From Isoetes taiwanensis (taxonomy: Eukaryota; Streptophyta; Lycopodiopsida; Isoetales; Isoetaceae): a DNA stretch of 64,000 nt. The stretch covers positions 6,996,438-7,060,437 of the forward strand of contig JAJEKV010000040.1 of NCBI GenBank assembly GCA_021234155.1. The letters are read 5' to 3'. Below the pieces are notes generated by a model that worked only from the letters and a program-made list of their open reading frames with translations, did no database searches and was not told the origin of the DNA. Both the position numbers and the translations under genes were made by a program. Positions 21,600 to 32,286 of the stretch are shown one piece after another (within the stretch, counting starts at the first letter, position 1; each line of letters begins with the position of its first letter).

Positions 21600-22055
21600 T
21601 TTTGCACAAATACTACGGTTTTATATTTGAGTTTAGCACAAGTACTCTATGTAGAAATACTACGTGTATAAATACCATTTGTAAGTACTCTATGTATAAG
21701 TACTCTATGTATAAGTACTCTATTTTGTAAAACTACTAGTATAAAGACCATGTGTACAAAATCGTAGTATAAATACTACGTGTACAAATACACAATGTAT
21801 TAAAACTCTCTACGTATAAGTACTCTATTTTGTAAAACTACTAGGTATAAATACCATGTGTGCAAAATCACATGAAAGTATAAATACGCGTGTACAAATA
21901 CCTGATATTAAAACTCTATGTATAAGTACTCTATTTTGTAAAACTATAGGTATAAATACCATGTGTACAAAATCTTGTAAGTATAAATACTGCGTGTACA
22001 AATACACAGCGATATTAATACTCTATGTATAAGCACTCTATTTTGTAAAACCACA
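21600..22055. repeat. AT-rich satellite with about 105-bp period inside the MULE
   Basis: Three fairly clear units start at TATTTTGTAAAAC (about 21,721, 21,825 and 21,931). Each contains GTATAAATACCATGTGTACAA and ACTCTATGTATAAGTACTC. Shorter related units precede them from about 21,600. There is no coding content. Confidence 0.85.
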
Positions 22056-22084
22056 ATGGTGAAAGAAATCCCTAAAAGTCGTCA

Positions 22085-22275
22085 AGCGTAAAATTGGAAT
22101 CACCAGCGGTGATTCCGGGATGAAATCCTCGCCATCATTGCATGCCGCGGTGGCAGTGCTCCCTTCAAGTCGGATGTCAAGTCGAGTGTCAAGTGGATGT
22201 CAAGTCGGGGCCTTGCGCCAATGTGGTGGTCCACTAAAGCGGAATCACGGTGGTGATTCCACTTACCGATTCAAC
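22085..22275. repeat. Interior GATTCC/GGAATC cluster
   Basis: Palindromic pairs of AATCACC..GGTGATTCC type, as in the MULE termini, recur here, interleaved with short AAGTCGG/AAGTGGATGTC repeats. They could mark the end of a nested related element or a rearrangement. Confidence 0.55.
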
Positions 22276-23095
22276 CGCCGACATCGGACCCACGAATTCA
22301 TCCTAGTATTCACTCATAATTCTACGGAAGGCGGCTCTGCCGGCGCCGATCTTCGCCTGTTTCGAGTCCTATGGCCGCCCCCGGTTCCAACCATACTTTC
22401 GGCGGGGTCCTAGTGGTGGACCCTCGGTTTCACGAGGGCGGGCGCTAAAGATTGGGGCTCGAGAATGCAGGAGCCCTCGGAGTCGTGGGCATTAGTAGAC
22501 GTCCGCCATTCTGTCGCCATACTGCCGGGATGGGTTGTGGAATGCATCGGATTTCTGTGAAGGTTTCCAACGTTTCACACATCCACGGGCATGAGGCGCT
22601 TTCATGAAGAGTGGGCAAAGAATCGCTTTTGCCACGCCAAGGAAACGGAATTAGGAAGGAAGAATGCTTCATCAGGCCGCGAAAGATTCCTGGCCGGTTC
22701 AAAGCCGGTGAAGGTGGAGTGCAAGGATAGCCGATGATGGCGGGAATTTGCTTTCCGGTTCCCTGCCGCAAGGACACAAGTTTTGGGAGGGTTGATCGGT
22801 CTACCAACAAGGTGTGATTCATACACCACTGTTCATTTGATGTTACGTATTATTGTTGCCGCAACTAATGTTCTTTATTTTTCACGCATGAACCACGCAG
22901 AAAACGAGCCCGCCTGATAAAGGTATAGCTCGCGACTATCAATGATGGAGGCCGTCCTTTTTTTGGTTTTTGTTCAGACAGTTCTGTTGATTTTTGATTT
23001 CCTGGTAGCTACCTTACTGCACGCCTTCCTATGAGAATACAGATTTAAGTTAATGAAGATGGCTTCAAATTCTATGCATATTGTGAATGTACATA
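22276..23095. other. GC-rich interior of the MULE, no recognisable gene
   Basis: ORFs at 22,445-22,822 (minus) and 22,120-22,413 (plus) lack recognisable domains. The base composition is more GC-rich than the flanking satellites. Confidence 0.35.
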
Positions 23096-23099
23096 TTGT

Positions 23100-23700
23100 A
23101 ATTTTTGATGAGTTTTGCACAATATGAGTAGAATACTATGCATATAGATACTCAATGCACAGAATACTATGTATATAGATACTTTGTGGCCAAATACACA
23201 ACGTATAAACACTCCATGCACAATCACAGAATGTATGAATACTCTTATGTGTACTCTGTGTATAAATATCCTGCGTAGAAATACTGTGTATAAATACCCT
23301 GTTATGACAGTATTTGTGTGAATGGTAGTAAATAAATACTCGACGTATAAATACTCTGCAAAATACTATACGTATATATACTATGAGTACAAACACACAA
23401 TCTGCAAATTACTATAGGTTTGGATACTATCTGTATAAAATACTAAACGTATAAATACCATGTATAGAAAATACCGTAAGTATAAATACTCTGTGTATAA
23501 ATACCATGTGTAGAAATACTCTGTATAAATCTGCAAAGGAGTATACATTTGAATACTATCTGTATAAAATACTAAACGTATAAATACCATGTGTAGAAAA
23601 TACCGTAAGTATAAATACTTAGTGTATAAATACCATGTGTAGAAATCTGCAAAGGAGTATACATTTGAATACTATCTGTATAAAATACTAAACGTGTAAA
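23100..23700. repeat. AT-rich satellite, about 118-126-bp period
   Basis: Units beginning CTGCAAA (about 23,402, 23,528 and 23,646) share TTGAATACTATCTGTATAAA and ATACTAAACGTATAAATACC. The vocabulary (GTATAAATACCATGTG) is shared with the satellite at 21.6-22.05 kb, so the two arrays have a common origin. Confidence 0.85.
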
Positions 23701-23879
23701 TGCGTATGGAATCACGTTAAATCCTGCGTATGGAATCACAGCCAGAAACATGGAAGCATGATACTGGAGGTACTAACACTTGCACATTGAACAGCCATAA
23801 TCTCGATTCATATTTATAAATAAGCGCCGCGACCAAAAAAAAAAAAGCGGTGTTAAACCTGAGGGGTTTAATAAAAGGT

Positions 23880-25000
23880 GGTTCAACCAAAAAAGAAACA
23901 CCGTGGTTTTAATCGACGGTGATTTTCATTACGTATCGATGCTCAAAAGGAAACCGCCGAAAAGAAGGCGATGTTCGCCTTCATTCGATTATCGCCAGCC
24001 TAGCGGTGGAGGTGTGGGAACGCTTCCTCGGATCAAACATGCAATTAGTTACATCCAAAGCAAAAAGAAAATCGTGGAAGCAAGAGGCGCCAGATGGTTT
24101 ACCTTCTTATTTGGTCCGCTTAGTTCGACCGGGTTGATGGGTCTTTGCAGCAGTAACGGAAACAACGGTCGCTATCTTCCGGGTTCATCGAACTCAAACG
24201 CCCCTTGGAAGCCTTCATGGACTCGACATCCGCATGCGATGGGGCTTACCAAATTGAATGAAGAATGCAAACAAATTCTTGGCCCAATCACCGCCACATT
24301 CTTCGTGACCGTGAATTTCGAACCCCTAGATACTTTAACTTCGAATTTTCGAGGCCATTGGATTTCCTCAAAGGCACCCTCACGCTAATCGTGACCCTCT
24401 TGCCTCTGGTATGGCGACTAAACCGGCGGGACCTCTTGCGGCGGCCCAGGACTTCGAAAGGCGATCCTATCCCGGGGCTCTCGAGCCCTGCACCGTGGAA
24501 ATTATCCAAGAAACGAAGATCAATCATGAGAAACCCGCCCCTCTATAACAATTGGTGGACAACCAGCCATTCCTAGAAGCTGTAAACCCATGTTAGAGCG
24601 GTGAAGAGCGCATAAAGAAATTCCTCACCAACCACGGAAAGAAGAAGAAATTCCTTAACAACCACGAAACCACGGGGAACTATCGCAAGGATATGGCCTC
24701 AACAATCAATCGAGTACGGCGAGTGGAGCTAAGCACCAAAACCAAAACATATGATTGAATTGGCGCCCGAAGCTTGTCGAATCGGGTTCGGTGAAATTCC
24801 ACCGACGGAATCACCGACTCGCTAAATTCTTTGCCGATCTAGGGGCCAACGTGGCGCCCTCGACATTATCGACGCCGCGTCACCGCTTTGGGCTAATCCA
24901 TGCAAAGGAAGGACTAAATTGTCGGTCTTAGGGGCCAATGGCTGGCCCCGGCATTCGTCGGAACGCCGCCACCACCGCACAAATCCTAGTAGTGAGGGCA
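23880..25000 (+). other. Coding-like but unidentified MULE interior
   Basis: An open frame at 23,903-24,388 (161 codons) and an overlapping one at 23,919-24,137 read partly protein-like (SIIASLAVEVWERFLGSNMQ in the second frame). I recognise no domain. It could be a captured host fragment or a second element gene. Confidence that it was ever coding is low. Confidence 0.25.
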
Positions 25001-25049
25001 ATAGATGGCGGCGCTTGGCATTTATTAAATGCGCCGCTCCGCCACAGGC

Positions 25050-25262
25050 TCGAGCAATGATGATTCGTTAAAACCACCGACCTTGTGATTCCACGGGAAA
25101 GAATAGCGTAAATGTGATTCCACGGTATGGAATAACATACGAAAGTGATTCCACCTGAGTTGAATCACGACGATTAGGATTCTACTGGAATGGACACACC
25201 ATGGAGGTGATTCCACGGTTTGAATCACCGTGGTGTGATTCCATGAGAGAGGAATCGAGCAT
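25050..25262. repeat. Interior GTGATTCC cluster
   Basis: At least six GTGATTCC/GAATCAC motifs occur in about 200 bp, arranged as GTGATTCCACGG...GAATCAC pairs with the same orientation bias as the right end of the MULE (28.2-28.8 kb). It may be the relic end of a nested or earlier copy. Confidence 0.6.
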
Positions 25263-28200
25263 GCAACTCAAATTCAAATTCAAAAAGTTCGGCTCCAAAA
25301 TCTTTTCAAATTGATTCAAAAACTTCATCGGATCATATACAATTGGTGTGGGAATTAAAACCAAACAAAATTTGGGAATTTTCGATTCTCACGTATTAAT
25401 AGCAAGGTTGAAATCATGGGCCATTTTTCTCGGGCGGGTAACCAAGCCACCCTCCTCGGTCCAATCTCCTTGGGGTAGATGAAATGTGCTTTTCCTTTCT
25501 TCGGGCCTTGATCGAAATAAAAATCAGTAGCATGACAAAGCAAATGTCGACCTTGTCATGTCGATTTCCCTCACGCCCAAACCATTTGGATGTGTCAATG
25601 AGCAAGCCCGTAAGTTTAGAATGAAACATCAACGAAATTAAGTAAAAATTGCATACATAACACTCACGTGAGAATGATCTTCGAAGTTGCAAATGTCAAG
25701 AAGAACCTCTTCACAAAACAAATTGTGTATATCCCATAATCACGGGTGTTCTCTGGCGGGGCACATTCAAGGGGACACGGGGGCATTGTGAAGGCTTGTG
25801 GATTCAAAATTCCATCTCTTCATAATGTCCGCTATGAAACCGAAGCGCAAAACATAGCGGGGAAGGCAAATTCGATCTCATAGGCTGTAAAATTGATCTT
25901 ACATGGTCGCGAAAGATCTTAAGTTGGAGTGCATGGGTTTATTGAATCAGATGCGACACCACGTGGCACGCGGGGTTTGAAGCCTCCGGCTTGCCTCTTC
26001 GTTGGATACCAATATAAACAGGCTCCAAAGTGGTTGGCAAAACAAGTTTATGAAATCCAATGGCCTACCCGTTAACTCGAAATCGAATTGTATACACCGC
26101 TCATAAGCGGAAGTAGTAGAAACCGGCATTTTGCATCCGCCATTACCGCTTTTGCTAAAAGGTTTGGGTGGGATTAGATTATCGAAAATTTCATAGGCAC
26201 TGGCCCGACCCTCCAAAGAGTTTTGCAAGAAGAGGCAAGGCGGCGGGATGGATGAAAACATGCCGCACCTCTTATTATGGGGATGGCATGAATTAAGGCT
26301 CGCGGAAGGGCATTCTACGATCGGTGAATGATATTGTCAAACCAAGCGAAAAATCAGCTTTGAACTTACGGAAGATAGGCACCAACGCATTCCTCGTTGA
26401 TTCTGGCAGGTCCACATCGTCTTCTACACCGAACCTTTGTCATGAAAAACAGGCAAAATTGGCATAGATCCGAAATTCGGAATGTGGCCGATTTTTTCCT
26501 ACTCAATTCTTTGCTTCTCTTGCGGATTGTTAGTGGATACTTGAATGTAAAATTAAAGGTCCAATTCACGGAAACAAGGCCGTTTGGTAAGCAAAAACGA
26601 GAATCAAAAAATGTGGCCTCCAGCCTATGCATCATGGGAATCTCAATAATAATTGTCCCCTCCTCTTCCGGCGAAGTAGAGGGGTTTGAAGACTTCTTTG
26701 TTTGAATAGCATCGCTGAATACTTGAATGTAGCCGGGCGTCTCAAAACAATGTGATTAGGAGCTATGCAATCTTCTGTTTTATTTGCACCCCTCTTTTTT
26801 CTGGGTGTTTTTAAGGCTTCCGATCGAGAGGGGAGCTTGCATGTTCTTTTGGGAGGGGGGATGGAAATTCCCCTCGCTTGTGTGACTTCCATCTTGAAAT
26901 CATCTCGGTCGACTGTTCACGCTCTCTAGCCAAAGACATGTCGACCCCTCAACTCTTCAACGGTAACATTGAACCTTCTAGCAATGTTATTTCTTATTCT
27001 TTGCCCTCTTCGTTTCCTCCAAACTCTCCTCCACCATCCGCCTTATCTCCCTGCTTTGCATGACCCAAGCATGACCTTGTTTTGCGGTTTGAGAATCCCA
27101 TGCTCTATTTGCTCCTCCGCCATGGCTTTCGCCCCTGGCGTCGGCCCTTCCCTTGCCAAAATCCGTCTCCAGTTATTGTTGCCACGGTAATCCTCATCTA
27201 CTCACCACAAGTTGCACCAATTGAAAATCCCTCTTCTTCGCCAGCTAACTTTCGGGGGCATTGGGTTTCCTTCCCGAATTTTACGGGCGGCTTGTAATCC
27301 CCGCTCATGTTGTGCTTGGCTAACTTTGTGGATTTCCAAATCCCACTTCTTGGAGTAACCGATCCACGGTTGCCGAATTGGCGGTACCAAACCATCACCC
27401 GCGCATCAATTTCCGGTTGAAATTTCTGCCATGTTTAAAGGATTCTCCGGGGGGCGTTTTCCATGGCATCGGCGCATAAATCTATTAAGCACTCTATCTT
27501 TGCAATCAACGCATCTTTGCAATCAACATCCTCTTGAGGCCTTTGGAAAATCTGAGAAGCTTGAGCAATGAGCTTACTAACGAGCAGTCAGGAGAATCGG
27601 TTCGTGGTCCACACCGCGCTGCGGTGTCCCAAAACCACGAACGCAAAAGCCTTACCGGGAGGGGAGTCCACCTCCCAATCAAGAGGCTCTTCTTGCAAGG
27701 GATTGTTCACGGGAACACAAAAGCCAATTTGCATCATTATTCAACACGGAAGTTCTCACTGCGAGGTTTCAAGACTTCTGCGCCATCTGGAAAGCGGATT
27801 GAAGCGACAAAACACAAGAACGTGACCTTAGCGAGAGAACTGGCCGGAAGAAACGAGCGCCGTGAATCGGGATGTTGGAGAAATCGTATGTTGGACGCTA
27901 GCGTAAAAGCGGGGCACGAATCTAACCTAGCGAGAAACGAATGTTTCAAAGATAGAAAGGGAAATTTCGGTGTGATTCCTTGGATGATGGGCTGATTCAT
28001 GCAAGGGCTTGACGTGGAGGACGATGATACGCGAGCCGGGCTTCAATCATGACATTGTCGCGGTATTAAGGTCTGCGGTGATAATTATGAGTCGCCGTAA
28101 TTCAAAATATCCCTAGGACATAATTAAAATAGCCAAAATATCCACGATAAATCGGCGGTCGGGATCGTCCGCGACAAATTGGCCCGGTCGGGATCGTCAC
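25263..28200. other. MULE interior, fragmented and unidentified
   Basis: Several medium ORFs occur on the minus strand (for example 25,414-25,692, 25,947-26,261, 26,366-26,635, 27,198-27,398) and one on the plus strand (27,534-27,995). None has a recognised motif. Composition is more even than in the satellites, so old coding sequence or captured host DNA is possible. Confidence 0.3.
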
Positions 28201-28219
28201 CCATTTGCAAAGTGATTAG

Positions 28220-28797
28220 TCGAATGGAAAATCAAAAAGCGTGATTAGTCCCGGGAATCTTCATGTCGTGATTCCGCGGAGTTGAATATCACGAGAATGT
28301 GATTCCATCGTGATTCCACCGAGTTGACGTGATTCCTTACATTTGGAATCGAATTTGGTGATTCAGCGATCGCGGTATCCTACCGGTTGTGATTACGTCG
28401 AATGGGGAATCAAAAGCGTGATTCCATCCCCGAGGAATCTCTATGTGGTGATTCCATCTAGCGAGAATCAGCGTCGGTGATTCCTTCTAGTGGAATCGAG
28501 GATTTGAAGTGATTCCGGCGTGGTATCCTAAGGCCGCGTGATTCCTTCTAGTGGAATACAAGAGTTGTGATTCTATCACTTTTCGGTTTCTACCGTGGTG
28601 ATTCCTTGGAAGGTTTGAAACCGACGGCCGGGATAGACCCTAATGAGCCCAATTTGGGGACGCGCCGGAAATTTGCGATGGCGTTGTCGATTAATACGAT
28701 TCTGGGGTCGCCCGAGCGGACCCGTTTCCCCGGGGTCGTGATTCTGCGGCAAGGAATATCTTGCGATGGAATCACAATAACCGGGGTAAAAATATTT
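28220..28797 (-). repeat. Right TIR and subterminal GTGATTCC array
   Basis: Mirror of the left end: 28,768-28,797 is the perfect 30-bp TIR. Inward from it GTGATTCC/GGAATC motifs occur about every 25-40 bp, several as GTGATTCCTTCTAGTGGAAT palindromes. The orientation is opposite to that of the left array. Confidence 0.75.
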
Positions 28798-28803
28798 CGA
28801 CGC

Positions 28804-28812
28804 GAGAAACAG
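28804..28812. repeat. Target-site duplication of the MULE, right copy
   Basis: GAGAAACAG, identical to 17,864-17,872. Confidence 0.85.
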
Positions 28813-29640
28813 CATGAGCAGAAAGAGGAAATCCGAGTATATGGAGCCAAAGAACAACACGGAGGTTGAAAAGAGGTCACAAGAAAGCATTTCCTTTTGA
28901 GGATCACGAAAAAGGGATGCAGTGGATGTAGCCAAGGTTGTTTTGATGAATAAATGTGGCAAAAAGGATAGAAAATCGTAGCATATCAGAACCAGGCGGT
29001 ATGATTTAATGGAGGCCATGTGATGGCCCATGGGGGCCAGCAAAATGGACCAACCAAGGCCAGCAGTTTGCCAGGCCAGACCTGGATCATTATTGATAGC
29101 TGACGAGCTTTAGCGTGTAGAATAATATGATTTTGAATTTTTGAAATAGAAAGTGGGAAAGGCACAAACAGCGATGGCTCCATGTGCTCTTCTGCCGAGC
29201 TAGCGGTATTTTGCTTCATAAAAGTCACAGGAATTCAGAGTTTTTACATACCTTGTTTAAATCTTCGCCAGAATCCCAGATCTTATGCTATCATCTCCTA
29301 AAACTAACAATAACCCATTTAACACAGCAAACAGTAACTTAAAACAGTAAAAAAAAGGAATCTGAAACAGAAAATTTTCAGTATCTTCCTTTGTATTACC
29401 GCCGAATCAAAATTGGCCTTAGGACCCTGTCTGACTGAACAAATACTGAGACCTCTGGACTCGGGCAGTTGGGATATACAGAAATGCCCCATTACTGGCT
29501 GATAGTCTCCTCTGTTTTATATGCTTGAAAGAAATGATAAGAGTTCAACTTCAGATTCAGAATGAAGATGATGAGAATGAATTCAATTCTCCAACCCTGT
29601 TTTTCACATTATTGAAAGGTATTTGCTGTCCGATCCAGAA
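28813..29640. other. 3' flank of the ABA receptor gene; no gene seen
   Basis: The sequence between the MULE and the receptor stop codon has no convincing ORF. The part nearest the gene (about 29,400-29,647, read on the minus strand) is expected to hold its 3' UTR. I saw no unambiguous AATAAA signal. Confidence 0.4.
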
Positions 29641-29647
29641 GTTGTAA

Positions 29648-30262
29648 CTAGTCAGAAAGGTGCAAAGATGCAGTTGCATTGGAAAAATTTTCGTCATCTT
29701 TCTGCACAGCCATCTGCTCGGCAAGTTTTGCAAGGGACTGCAGATTCAGGCGCACAACTGTGTCTGTAAAAGTTATGGTCTCTTCATTACTATTGCCTGG
29801 AGGAACATCTACAACATATGATTCAATAACCACCGTATTGACCTTGCCATCCTTTTCCTGTTCATGTAAGCTAGTAATGGAATGGTAGTTCTGAAGCCTG
29901 TGTTCTCCACCAACAACTCGGAAACTAATCACATGATTTTCTTCATCGAGTAACTCGAGCCTTTCTGTGCTGGTATTTGCCGGAAGGCCAGAAATCACAG
30001 TTACCTCCCTTGTGCTGCCTACTTTGATTTCCCCATTCATAACACAGCTTTTTATGAAGCACTTGTAAAGTTGCGGCATGTCGAACCTTCGGATTATGGA
30101 CCACACAATGCTCAGCGGTGCTTGGATTCTTTGCGACAGAAAAGAAGAGCACTGTTTTGAATCTACCGCATGGTTGTGGTATTTCTGCAATGCTTCCTGA
30201 ATTCCTTCCTCCTCCGATTGCCATATGTTGGCCAAAGATTGATCGCAGTTTTCCGTCTTCAT
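29648..30262 (-). CDS. PYL: Abscisic-acid receptor, PYR/PYL/RCAR family
   Basis: Intronless 204-residue START/Bet v 1-fold protein. In this family ABA binding in the pocket closes a gate and latch, and the closed receptor inhibits clade A PP2C phosphatases, which releases SnRK2 kinases. Visible landmarks, with PYR1 numbers in brackets: Lys67 (K59, contacts the ABA carboxylate), gate SGLPA 91-95 (85-89), Glu100 (E94), latch GEHRL 119-123 with His121 (H115), Tyr126 (Y120), Glu147 (E141) and Asn173 (N167). All are conserved, so it should bind hormone. SQRIQAPLSIVWSIIRRFD (43-61) is the usual first helix/strand region. The residue matching PYR1 His60, at the homodimer interface, is Cys68; oligomeric state cannot be predicted. 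The N-terminus is slightly longer than PYR1's, and the acidic, Ser-rich tail after residue 186 is extra. Chosen start: first ATG with normal family spacing. Probably cytosolic/nuclear. No frame damage is seen. Confidence 0.96.
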   Translation of the reverse strand: MKTENCDQSLANIWQSEEEGIQEALQKYHNHAVDSKQCSSFLSQRIQAPLSIVWSIIRRFDMPQLYKCFIKSCVMNGEIKVGSTREVTVISGLPANTSTERLELLDEENHVISFRVVGGEHRLQNYHSITSLHEQEKDGKVNTVVIESYVVDVPPGNSNEETITFTDTVVRLNLQSLAKLAEQMAVQKDDENFSNATASLHLSD

Positions 30263-30915
30263 AGGATTATTGCTAAATCATCGATTCTTGTTGCAAGAAA
30301 GGGCCAGAAAGAATCTCTGCAGATGTTTTTCTTCAGAAAAAGATTGAAACGCTGATCCAAATCCTCAACCTATCACAACGCAGTTACAATAACCATAAGA
30401 GAAAGAACAAAGGCTGAGAATTGATAATCTTCACGACACAGAAACAAGCTTTAATTGGACCGTCAAAAAATTCCTGAACCGGTAAGTTAAGTTACATTAC
30501 AAGAACAGAGTTCGACAACAGAGTGATGTATGATATGATTCAAGAAAGACAAGAACTAAGAAAAGAGGACAGATCAAGAATAAACAAGCAAAGATAATCA
30601 ATAAGATGAAAAAATTAAAGGCGGAGCTGAAGGAAAAAATTCAAGGACAACAATCTAAGCGCAGAATGAGAAAGAAAAAAAGAAAAGGAAGAATCTCGAA
30701 CCTGGGATAGAAATGCTCCGGCGCCAAGCTGGGAAGGTAAGAAATGCGAAGAAAATAGAGGATCGAGACGGTGGAAGCAGCAATCCGGCAACAGATCTTG
30801 TAGTAAAAGAGCAGGGCTTCAATATTGAGACGAAAGATGAGGAAGCTGTAGCGGCGCAACCGTTGCTGGGCGGCGCTGCCGCGGCGGGCCCACCGTCGGA
30901 GCTTCTGGACCTCTA
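30263..30915 (-). promoter_or_regulatory. 5' leader of the ABA receptor gene (probable, possibly with intron)
   Basis: About 650 bases separate the ATG from the expected transcription start below the TATA box. On the minus strand a donor-like CCCAG/GTTCGAG lies near 30,702, and acceptor-like AGs lie near 30,370 and 30,315, so a leader intron of about 0.35 kb is possible. Minus-strand ORFs here lack protein character. Confidence 0.4.
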
Positions 30916-30942
30916 TTTTTTTTGTTGAAAATATTTTGGCGG

Positions 30943-30953
30943 CTTTATATAAA
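30943..30953 (-). promoter_or_regulatory. TATA box of the ABA receptor gene
   Basis: Minus strand reads TTTATATAAAG, a strong plant TATA match about 690 bases upstream of the receptor ATG. A pyrimidine-rich tract follows about 25-35 bases downstream, where the start site is expected. A single ACGTG (ABRE core) lies further upstream at 31,019-31,023; one core alone is weak evidence for ABA regulation. Confidence 0.5.
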
Positions 30954-31029
30954 TCCAACTTGTCAACTCTGCCCTTAAAATTTCGTCCCCTACGCAAATT
31001 TCACATGATTCCTTTTATACGTGAACTTT

Positions 31030-32280
31030 TAGTTAGATATTTAAGTTGATACATTGGTCCCTCACATACTCCTATTCTTGGTTCGGGAAAATTTTCAGCC
31101 TCAAGCTGTTCTGAGCCTACCCCGGCAAGCTCCAACACAGAGCTCGATTTCTCCGAAAATACCAAGAAATTCTGCTATTTCAGCTGGAAGTTTTCCTACT
31201 GTTTCAAATATGTCTTGCTAAATCTGGATTTTGTCCAGCAGGGTTCCAGGGAACTTCCCGAACCAAGCTCCTATTTAAGTTGCGCACACATTCCCGTGAA
31301 ATAGACCCGACTTCCAAGTTTCTTGAAGTCGAGTGTTGGAGAAACTTTTAGGGCCTATCGGAAAATCTCCTAATGTACTTGTAAACAATCAGATATTTCA
31401 AGTATCCAACCAAAAATTTGCATCATCCAAATACATGAAAGTCTTCTAGAAAATTTTCTACAATGCACTAGCACAACTTGTATTCGGTCACCTGCCTTGA
31501 ATCTCGAATCCAGTTGGAGGCGCATGGAAACGTAGCCTTAGGCTATAATACCCTAGTCCCAATTATTCACGATTAAACAGTTCAATTCAGTTCACGCCCC
31601 TCAGGCCAAGTGACATTTACGCTAATTCATGATTGCATAATTCACTTCAATAATAATAGTAGTAGTAATTTACGCCCTATTAGACGCCCTGCGTGATATT
31701 ATACAACAGATTTACCGTGTGTCTGCTTCTTACAGATGGTTCCTATTCATCACCAATCTTTACCAAATCTTTACCTCTTGATCATGCATATACTAGATAG
31801 TATGTACATGGATGCAACTACATTGCTGAATAAAATTTTAGCAGCAAATACACCTAGTAAAATCAATATGAAGAATACTCAAGATGTAATGGTATATCTT
31901 TCTTACATATAAAATTATTGGCCCAGCTTTTCGGTTCCAAAAATAAACAAAAAAATTCCAAAATGTCCAGATTTGGAGTCAGAAATTTGTTTCCGGCACG
32001 GGCTAGCCCTCGAAGGCGAACCCCTATCCAAGGTGAGATTAGCAATCCCTGCACAAAGTTACTCTGTAGCGGCGCCTATGTCACAACCGGAACCTTTGGC
32101 TTTATGACCTCTGTTGGTTTGGGAAAACTTTGGAGGTTAAACACTTGGAGCTGGCAAAGCCGTTTTGGACGGAGGAAGACAAGAGGGGAGAAAGCAACGC
32201 AGAATACCCGGTACGTTGTCATTCAGAAGACAAATTTGTGGGCCTATTCGAATAGACTGGCATAATTCTTGGGCTTCTCA
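31030..32280. other. Upstream flank of the receptor gene; no gene seen
   Basis: No ORF with recognisable content. The 115-codon frame at 31,918-32,265 (plus) has no identifiable domain. Distal promoter elements of the receptor may lie in the first part. Confidence 0.4.
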
Positions 32281-32286
32281 GTACCC

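Larger units (their letters stand above)
17873..28803. mobile_element. 10.9-kb Mutator-like element (MULE), probably a dead autonomous copy
   Basis: The ends are defined by an exact 9-bp direct repeat (GAGAAACAG) and by terminal inverted repeats. Thirty bases starting at the seventh terminal base (17,879-17,908) are identical to the reverse complement of 28,768-28,797, and similarity continues inward. Both termini begin with G. The subterminal regions (about 17,900-18,760 and 28,220-28,790) are packed with GGAATCAC/GTGATTCC motifs, mostly GGAATCAC on the left and GTGATTCC on the right. Inside are a decayed MULE transposase (19.5-20.8 kb), two AT-rich satellites (21.6-22.06 and 23.1-23.7 kb) and more GATTCC clusters (22.1-22.3, 25.05-25.26 kb). 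The rest is fragmentary coding-like DNA I cannot identify. Interior GATTCC clusters hint that a second related element may be nested within. Confidence 0.88.

Noticed and set aside
30641-30997. 118-codon minus-strand ORF upstream of the ABA receptor
   Set aside because: It spans the receptor's TATA box and leader and has no domain; most likely chance.
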